Part shown: positions 55,310 through 64,000 of the stretch, piece after piece | How positions within the stretch are numbered: position 1 is the stretch's first letter | Layout of the letters: each line of letters starts with the position of its first letter | Translations under genes and position numbers: made by a program | Assembly: GCA_002271215.1 (NCBI GenBank) | Contig: CP018628.1 | Coordinates: forward strand, 4,402,001 to 4,466,000 | From: Lelliottia jeotgali | GTDB taxonomy: Bacteria > Pseudomonadota > Gammaproteobacteria > Enterobacterales > Enterobacteriaceae | DNA length: 64,000 bases | Direction: 5' to 3' | Notes under the pieces: generated by a model | The model's input: the letters and a program-made list of their open reading frames with translations, nothing else | The model's database searches: none | What the model was told of the DNA's origin: nothing

Positions 55310-57811
55310 ATGTCTCTGGTAGTGGAATTTATCTGTGAGTTACCTAATGGCGTACATGCCCGTCCGGCAAGTTGCGTTGAAACGCTGTGCAATACGTTTT
55401 CCTCGCAGATTGAGTGGCACAACCTACGCACCGACCGTAAAGGGGATGCCAAAAGTGCGCTGGCGCTGATCGGTACCGATACGCTAACAGGTGACTCCTG
55501 CCGGTTGATTATCACGGGCGAAGATGAGCAAAGCGCCTTTGAACGTCTGGCACAGTGGCTAAAAGTGGAATTCCCCCACTGTGATGCGCCGCTGGCCGCT
55601 GCCATCAGCACCGATCTCGACCCACTGCCGGAATCCCTGACTCGCCTGAATCCAACGCTGTTTCGCGCCCTGCCCGTGTGCAGCGGGAGCGAGCACGGCG
55701 TGCTGACGTTACTCACTTCACTCGACCTCAACGCGCTCACCTCTCTTCCTGATGTCCGGTGCACAGAAGAGGAACAGTCTGCGCTGGATCAGGGCCTGAC
55801 GCTGCTGGTAAAAAACATTGGGCTGCGCGCGCTGGATAGCGACAGCACCGCGAATGCGATTCTGGAAGCCCACCGCTCGCTGGCGACAGACACCTCCCTG
55901 CGCCAACATCTGCTGGCGGGTGTCAACCAGGGGTTGAGTTGCGCGCAAGCGGTCATCGCCACGGCAAATCATTTCTGCGCCGAGTTTTCGCGCTCCAGCA
56001 GCAGCTATTTACAGGAGCGTGTGCTCGACGTGCGCGATGTCTGCTATCAGCTGTTACAGCAAATCTACAGCGAGGAGCGCTTTCCGGCTCCGGGCCAACT
56101 CACGCAGCCGTCCGTTTGTCTTGCCGACGACCTCACGCCAGGCCAGTTCCTTGAGCTGGATAAAACGCTGTTGAAAGGTCTGCTGCTGAAAAGCGGCGGA
56201 ACCACTTCACACACGGTGATTCTGGCACGTTCCTTTAACATCCCAACGCTGGTCGGCGTCGACAGCGATAGCCTGCTTTCGTGGCGCGACCAGCCAGTGT
56301 TTATAGACGGGAACGCCGGTGTGGTGGTGGTGAATGCCAGCATCGCCGTTGAGCGTTATTACCAGCAGGAACGCGACGTACAGCAGATGCTGCGCGAACA
56401 GCAGAGCGTCTGGCTCAATCGCGAAGCGAGAACTGCAGACGGTCTACGCATTGAAATTGCTGCCAACATTGCCCATTCAGCTGAAGCGCAGGCCGCCTTT
56501 GGCAACGGGGCCGAGGGGGTTGGCCTGTTCCGCACCGAAATGCTGTACATGGACCGCGCCAGCGCCCCCTGTGAAAACGAACTGTACAACATTTTTTGTC
56601 AGGCCCTGGAGAGTGCAAACGGGCGCAGCATCATCGTGCGCACTATGGATATTGGCGGTGACAAACCTGTTGAATACCTCAACATTCCGGCAGAGAACAA
56701 CCCGTTCCTCGGCTATCGCGCGGTGCGAATTTACGAAGAGTACGCCGCGCTGTTCACCACTCAGCTCAGGGCGATCCTCCGCGCCTCTGCCCACGGCAGT
56801 CTCAAGATCATGATCCCGATGATCTCCTCGATGGAAGAGATCCTATGGGTGAAAGAAAAACTCGCCGAAGCCAAACAACAACTGCGTGCCGAGCATATTC
56901 CGTTCGAAGAGAAGATCCCGCTCGGCATCATGCTCGAAGTGCCGTCGGTGATGTTCATCATCGACCAGTGTTGTGAAGAGATTGATTTCTTTAGCATCGG
57001 CAGTAATGACCTGACGCAATATCTGCTGGCGGTCGACCGGGATAACGCCAAAGTGACGCGTCATTACAACAGCCTGAATCCGGCGTTCCTGCGGGCGCTC
57101 GATTTCGCCGTGCAGGCCGTGCATCGCCAGGGAAAATGGATTGGTCTTTGCGGTGAGCTGGGGGCAAAAGGGTCGGTGCTGCCGCTGCTCGTCGGGCTGG
57201 GGCTGGATGAACTCAGCATGGGATCACCGTCGATTCCCGCGACCAAAGCGCGCCTGGCACAGCTGGACAGCCGCGCGTGCCGCCAGTTGCTCAATCAGGC
57301 AATGGCGTGTCGCACCTCGCTGGAAGTGGAGCATCTGCTCGCCCAGTTCCGCATGAATCATCAGGATACGCCGCTGGTGACGCCGCACTGCATTTCTCTG
57401 GATAACGACTGGGCCAGCAAGGAAGAGGTCATGAAAGGCATGACCGATAAGCTGCTGCTCGCCGGACGCTGCCGTTATCCACGCAAACTGGAAGCCGATT
57501 TGTGGGCGCGTGAAGCCGTGTTCTCGACCGGTCTGGGTTTCAGTTTTGCCATTCCACACAGCAAATCCGAACACATTGAACAATCCACCATCAGCGTCGC
57601 GCGCCTTAAAGCCCCCGTGCAGTGGGGCGATGAAGAGGCACAATTCATCATCATGCTGACCCTCAATAAACACGCGGCGGGCGATCAGCACATGCGTATT
57701 TTCTCGCGTCTGGCGCGACGCATCATGCACGCAGATTTCCGCAACGCGCTGGTGAACGCCAGCTCCGAAGAGGCCATCGCGGCCCTGCTGCAACGTGAAT
57801 TAGAACTGTAA
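55310..57811 (+). CDS. ptsA: Multiphosphoryl transfer protein PtsA (HPr-EI-EIIA)
   Basis: 833-residue PTS fusion, also called FrwA. The N-terminal HPr-like domain has H16 in NGVHARPAS. The Enzyme I domain spans ~120-690, with phosphohistidine H301 in [12 protein letters not shown] and the PEP-binding [16 protein letters not shown] signature. The C-terminal fructose-type EIIA has H750 in [11 protein letters not shown]. It can therefore carry phosphate from PEP to FrwB/FrwD independently of ptsHI. Start ATG 55310 follows CAGGAG and gives the E. coli length; 32 upstream in-frame codons are not conserved. fsaB follows 14 bases later. Confidence 0.95.
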   Translation: MSLVVEFICELPNGVHARPASCVETLCNTFSSQIEWHNLRTDRKGDAKSALALIGTDTLTGDSCRLIITGEDEQSAFERLAQWLKVEFPHCDAPLAAAISTDLDPLPESLTRLNPTLFRALPVCSGSEHGVLTLLTSLDLNALTSLPDVRCTEEEQSALDQGLTLLVKNIGLRALDSDSTANAILEAHRSLATDTSLRQHLLAGVNQGLSCAQAVIATANHFCAEFSRSSSSYLQERVLDVRDVCYQLLQQIYSEERFPAPGQLTQPSVCLADDLTPGQFLELDKTLLKGLLLKSGGTTSHTVILARSFNIPTLVGVDSDSLLSWRDQPVFIDGNAGVVVVNASIAVERYYQQERDVQQMLREQQSVWLNREARTADGLRIEIAANIAHSAEAQAAFGNGAEGVGLFRTEMLYMDRASAPCENELYNIFCQALESANGRSIIVRTMDIGGDKPVEYLNIPAENNPFLGYRAVRIYEEYAALFTTQLRAILRASAHGSLKIMIPMISSMEEILWVKEKLAEAKQQLRAEHIPFEEKIPLGIMLEVPSVMFIIDQCCEEIDFFSIGSNDLTQYLLAVDRDNAKVTRHYNSLNPAFLRALDFAVQAVHRQGKWIGLCGELGAKGSVLPLLVGLGLDELSMGSPSIPATKARLAQLDSRACRQLLNQAMACRTSLEVEHLLAQFRMNHQDTPLVTPHCISLDNDWASKEEVMKGMTDKLLLAGRCRYPRKLEADLWAREAVFSTGLGFSFAIPHSKSEHIEQSTISVARLKAPVQWGDEEAQFIIMLTLNKHAAGDQHMRIFSRLARRIMHADFRNALVNASSEEAIAALLQRELEL

Positions 57812-57825
57812 ACAGAGGAAGAGTC

Positions 57826-58488
57826 ATGGAACTGTATCTGGATACCGCCAACGTGGCGGAAGTTGAACGTCTGGCCCGTATTTTTCCGATTGCTGGCGTC
57901 ACCACCAACCCGAGCATAGTCGCTGCGAGCCGCGAACCCCTCTGGGATGTGCTGCCACGCCTGCAACAAGCCATCGGTCCGGAGGGCATTCTGTTTGCGC
58001 AGACCTTAGCTCGCGACGCCAACGGTATGGTGACCGAAGCTAAACGCCTGAACAATGAGTTGGCGGGTATCGTGGTGAAAATCCCGGTAACCGCAGAGGG
58101 TCTGGCGGCAATCAAGATCCTGAAAAAAGAAGGTATTACGACACTCGGCACCGCCGTTTATAGCGCGGCGCAGGGTTTACTGGCGGCGGTTGCTGGCGCG
58201 AAATACGTTGCGCCTTACGTGAATCGCGTTGACGCGCAAGGAGGAGACGGCATTCGCATGGTTCAGGAACTGCAATCCCTGCTGGAACTTCACGCGCCAG
58301 AGAGCAAAGTGCTGGCCGCCAGTTTCAAAACCCCACGCCAGGCACTCGACTGTCTGCTTGCCGGATGTGAGGCAATCACCCTTCCTTTAGATGTAGCGCA
58401 ACAAATGCTCGGTACACCCGCGGTAGAGTCAGCCATAGAGAAGTTCGAGCACGACTGGAAAAACGCGTTTGGTAACCTCAATCTCTAA
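57826..58488 (+). CDS. fsaB: Fructose-6-phosphate aldolase FsaB
   Basis: Class I aldolase of the transaldolase family, 220 aa, formerly TalC. It cleaves fructose-6-phosphate to dihydroxyacetone and glyceraldehyde-3-phosphate. The Schiff-base lysine is K85 in [12 protein letters not shown]. Other motifs are VTTNPSIV and [13 protein letters not shown]. Sits between ptsA and gldA (12-base gap). The pairing of an aldolase that produces dihydroxyacetone with a dehydrogenase that uses it argues for one pathway. Confidence 0.96.
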   Translation: MELYLDTANVAEVERLARIFPIAGVTTNPSIVAASREPLWDVLPRLQQAIGPEGILFAQTLARDANGMVTEAKRLNNELAGIVVKIPVTAEGLAAIKILKKEGITTLGTAVYSAAQGLLAAVAGAKYVAPYVNRVDAQGGDGIRMVQELQSLLELHAPESKVLAASFKTPRQALDCLLAGCEAITLPLDVAQQMLGTPAVESAIEKFEHDWKNAFGNLNL

Positions 58489-58500
58489 AGGAGAAACGTT

Positions 58501-59604
58501 ATGGACCGTATCATTCAATCCCCTGGTAAATACATTCAGGGCGCGGATGTTCTCACTCGCCTCGGCGACTACTTAAAGCCCCTGGCCGCACGTTGGCTCG
58601 TCGTCGGCGATAAATTCGTTCTCGGTTTTGCTGAAGAGACTCTGCGTAAAAGCTTCAAAGATGCTGAACTGCATGTCGAAATTGCACCCTTTGGCGGCGA
58701 ATGCTCCCAGAATGAAATCGACCGCCTGCGCAAGCTGGCGAAAGGTGCCGATTGCCAGGCGGTGTTGGGTATCGGCGGTGGTAAAACGCTGGATACCGCC
58801 AAAGCACTGGCCCACTTTATGGATGTGCCGGTCGCCATCGCGCCAACTATTGCCTCCACGGATGCGCCGTGCAGCGCCCTTTCAGTTATCTATACCGACA
58901 GCGGTGAGTTCGACCGTTATCTGATGCTGCCGCATAACCCAAACATGGTTATCGTCGACACCAAAGTGGTGGCCGGTGCGCCTGCACGTTTACTGGCGGC
59001 GGGGATTGGCGATGCGCTGGCAACCTGGTTTGAAGCCCGCGCATGTTCCCGCAGCGGGGCTACGACTATGGCGGGGGGAAAATGCACCCAAGCCGCACTG
59101 GCGCTGGCCGAACTGTGCTACAACACACTTCTCGAAGAGGGTGAAAAAGCAATGCTGGCGGCCGAGCAGCATGTGGTGACGCCCGCCCTCGAACGCGTAA
59201 TTGAAGCCAATACCTACCTGAGCGGTGTGGGCTTTGAAAGCGGCGGATTAGCCGCGGCCCATGCGATTCACAACGGCCTGACCGCCATCCCGGATGCCCA
59301 CCACTATTATCACGGTGAAAAAGTCGCATTTGGCACGCTCACTCAACTGGTGCTGGAAAACGCCCCGCTTGACGAGATCGAAACGGTTGCCGCGCTGTGT
59401 CACAGTGTGGGCTTGCCAATTACCCTGGCGCAGCTGGATATTAAAGAGGATATTCCGGGGAAAATGCGTCTGGTGGCAGAGGCGTCCTGTGCGGAAGGCG
59501 AGACGATTCACAACATGCCGGGCGGTGTGATACCGGATCAGGTGTACGCAGCATTGTTAGTTGCCGACCAATATGGGCAGCGTTTTTTGCATGAGTGGGA
59601 ATAG
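58501..59604 (+). CDS. gldA: Glycerol dehydrogenase
   Basis: Fe/Zn-type iron-containing alcohol dehydrogenase family, NAD-dependent, interconverting glycerol and dihydroxyacetone. It has 367 aa. The metal ligands are D171, H254 and H271, and the NAD-binding motif is [15 protein letters not shown] lies just before ATG 58501. In this cluster it may reduce dihydroxyacetone from FsaB, or detoxify methylglyoxal or hydroxyacetone. Ends the ptsA-fsaB-gldA unit. Confidence 0.97.
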   Translation: MDRIIQSPGKYIQGADVLTRLGDYLKPLAARWLVVGDKFVLGFAEETLRKSFKDAELHVEIAPFGGECSQNEIDRLRKLAKGADCQAVLGIGGGKTLDTAKALAHFMDVPVAIAPTIASTDAPCSALSVIYTDSGEFDRYLMLPHNPNMVIVDTKVVAGAPARLLAAGIGDALATWFEARACSRSGATTMAGGKCTQAALALAELCYNTLLEEGEKAMLAAEQHVVTPALERVIEANTYLSGVGFESGGLAAAHAIHNGLTAIPDAHHYYHGEKVAFGTLTQLVLENAPLDEIETVAALCHSVGLPITLAQLDIKEDIPGKMRLVAEASCAEGETIHNMPGGVIPDQVYAALLVADQYGQRFLHEWE

Positions 59605-59610
59605 CTGAAA

Positions 59611-59670
59611 GTACCGGGTGGCACGGCCTACAAAAATCGTAGGTCCGTGCAAGCGTGGCGCCGCCGGGCA
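59611..59670. repeat. REP-type repeat after gldA
   Basis: Degenerate REP pair (ACCGGGTGGCACGGCCTAC and GTAGGTCCGTGC...GCGCCGCCGGGC) in the gldA-katG convergent gap. Confidence 0.65.
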
Positions 59671-59700
59671 AAAAAAATCCCCGCCAATGCGGGGATTTTT
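59671..59700. terminator. Bidirectional terminator between gldA and katG
   Basis: AAAAATCCCCGC-CAAT-GCGGGGATTTTT: perfect stem with A-run and T-run, so it serves both convergent genes. Confidence 0.94.
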
Positions 59701-59712
59701 ATGAGCACAAGA

Positions 59713-62072
<2,360 letters not shown>

Positions 62073-62073
<1 letters not shown>

Positions 62074-62099
62074 AAAAACCCTCCGAAGAGGGCTTTTGT
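62073..62099 (-). terminator. metF terminator
   Basis: Minus strand: GCCCTC-TTCG-GAGGGTTTTTTG, directly after the metF stop. Confidence 0.92.
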
Positions 62100-62100
62100 A

Positions 62101-62994
<894 letters not shown>

Positions 62995-63039
62995 TTACCT
63001 CATCAATCGCGTGTCATTGTTGTTGTGTTGTGAACTGCT

Positions 63040-63063
63040 ATACGTTTAGACGTCTAGATGTAA
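63040..63063. promoter_or_regulatory. Tandem MetJ met boxes upstream of metF
   Basis: Three consecutive 8-base units, ATACGTTT, AGACGTCT and AGATGTAA. The central one is the exact met-box consensus AGACGTCT. They lie about 50-70 bases upstream of metF, so repression by MetJ-SAM is expected. Confidence 0.9.
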
Positions 63064-63176
63064 AAATGACGGAAAAGCGGGATGCCGTCAACAGAAATCA
63101 TCGGCAAATACGGTGAGGAATGTTCAGGGAAGATGAAGAAGGTTCATGATGGTGGGGTGGGTGAGCGCGGTCTGAG

Positions 63177-63200
63177 GCCCTCACCCCAAAGGGAGAGGGA
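63177..63200. repeat. boxC-like intergenic palindromic repeat, copy 4 (inverted)
   Basis: GCCCTCACCCCAAAGGGAGAGG, the reverse orientation of the copies at 15166, 41628 and 46199 and partly shortened; in the metF-metL gap. Confidence 0.65.
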
Positions 63201-63219
63201 GAAAACCGGCGTTGATCTT

Positions 63220-63250
63220 GTAGGCCCGGTAAGCGAAGCGCCACCGGGCA
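63220..63250. repeat. REP element downstream of metL
   Basis: GTAGGCCCGGTAAGCGAAG followed by CGCCACCGGGC, a single REP palindrome 11 bases past the metL stop. It may stabilise the metBL mRNA 3' end. Confidence 0.75.
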
Positions 63251-63260
63251 CAGACAAAAC

Positions 63261-64000
63261 CTACAGCAGTTGCGCCAGACGATTAATATCCGACTGGATC
63301 GCCCCGGCAGTGACGTCGCGTCCTGCGCCTGGACCACGAATCACCAGCGGATTATCGCGATACCAGCGGCTTTCGATGGCGAAGACGTTATCGCACGGCA
63401 GCAGCGCCGCCAGCGGATGCTCAGGGCGAACCGCTTCAACACCAACACGGGCTTTGCCGTTGGCGTCAAAACGGGCCACGTAACGCAGGACCAGCCCCAT
63501 TTCACGCGCGGCTTCCAGGCGTGACACCATCTGTTCGTTCAGCTCGTCACCGTTCTCGAAGAAGTGATCGACAGATCCCTCTTCGCAGCCCGACGGTACC
63601 AGCGATTCCACGCGTACCTGTCCCGGCTCGATGTCGTAACCCGCCTCACGCGCCAGAATCACCAGCTTGCGCATGACGTCTTTCCCGGCAAGATCCACGC
63701 GCGGGTCAGGCTCGGTCAGCCCCTGCTGCCACGCCTGATCCACCAGGTCCGTAAACGGAACCGTGCCGTCGAACTGCAGGAACAGCCAGGAGAGCGTGCC
63801 GGAGAAAATTCCGCTGATCGCCAGAATGCTGTCGCCGCTGTCGATCAGGTCGCGCACGGTGTGGTTGACCGGCAAACCGGCACCCACGGTGGCGTTATAC
63901 AGCCAGTGGCGACCGGTTTTTTCAAACGCGTCGTGGATCTGGCGGTATTTATCGGTGCTGCTCGCACCCGCCAGTTTGTTGGCGCTGATGACGTGGAAAC
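63261..64000 (-). CDS. metL: Bifunctional aspartokinase II/homoserine dehydrogenase II (C-terminal part)
   Basis: Only the C-terminal ~245 residues of the ~810-residue protein are inside the window; the frame is open to base 64000. The visible part is the homoserine dehydrogenase domain (VISANKLAG, ATVGAGLPV, SGIFSGTLSWLF, DLAGKDVMRKLVIL), ending IQSDINRLAQLL. It forms homoserine from aspartate semialdehyde in the methionine branch. In E. coli it is the second gene of metBL; metB would lie beyond the right edge. Confidence 0.96.
   Translation of the reverse strand, partial: FHVISANKLAGASSTDKYRQIHDAFEKTGRHWLYNATVGAGLPVNHTVRDLIDSGDSILAISGIFSGTLSWLFLQFDGTVPFTDLVDQAWQQGLTEPDPRVDLAGKDVMRKLVILAREAGYDIEPGQVRVESLVPSGCEEGSVDHFFENGDELNEQMVSRLEAAREMGLVLRYVARFDANGKARVGVEAVRPEHPLAALLPCDNVFAIESRWYRDNPLVIRGPGAGRDVTAGAIQSDINRLAQLL

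Overview
This is a chromosomal segment of a member of the Enterobacteriaceae. Nearly every protein matches its Escherichia coli counterpart in length, motifs and order. The 16S variable regions and the proteins look closest to the Enterobacter/Lelliottia/Leclercia group, but the genus is not proven from the window. There is no prophage, insertion sequence, transposase or CRISPR array. The mobile-looking DNA is limited to short intergenic palindromic repeats (REP/BIME and a boxC-like family).

Layout from left to right. (1) 1-7656, minus strand: the enterobacterial common antigen (ECA) operon wecA-wzzE-wecB-wecC-wecD-wecE-wzxE, with wecC joined directly to wecD and no rffG/rffH. (2) 7844-15162: rho, trxA, rhlB, gppA, rep and ppiC. 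(3) 15396-24566: the isoleucine-valine region ilvC/ilvY and ilvLXGMEDA with attenuator and leader peptide. (4) 24910-27739: yifB, maoP (yifE) and hdfR. (5) 27793-33620, minus strand: a complete rRNA operon with promoters, 16S, tRNA-Ile, tRNA-Ala, 23S, 5S, tRNA-Asp, tRNA-Trp and terminator. (6) 33672-40474: murI and btuB with a cobalamin riboswitch, then trmA, yijD, fabR and sthA. (7) 40457-46182: oxyR with the divergent OxyS RNA, argCBH and divergent argE. (8) 46454-50048: ppc and yijO. (9) 50035-59604: the frw/pfl/ptsA/fsaB/gldA cluster, made of PTS components, a glycyl-radical enzyme with its activase, an aldolase and a glycerol dehydrogenase. (10) 59713-64000: katG, metF and the 3' end of metL.

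The most unusual large-scale feature is the rRNA operon junction. In E. coli K-12 murI lies upstream of rrnB, while aspT-trpT-hdfR lies downstream of rrnC, roughly 0.2 Mb away. Here one rRNA operon has the murI-side flank of rrnB and the trpT-hdfR flank of rrnC. This implies rrn-mediated rearrangement (or an assembly join) that places btuB-metL next to ilv-wec. Other points worth attention are the loss of rffGH from the ECA operon, sequence changes in tRNA-Trp and tRNA-Ala, a remodelled OxyS terminator loop, decay of the rhoL leader peptide, and an orphan anaerobic-looking sugar pathway around a glycyl-radical enzyme of dehydratase type.

Genes working together: ECA lipid III synthesis and flipping (wec/wzx), branched-chain amino acid synthesis (ilv), arginine synthesis (arg), the OxyR peroxide response (oxyR, oxyS, katG, trxA), and methionine/one-carbon supply (metF, metL).
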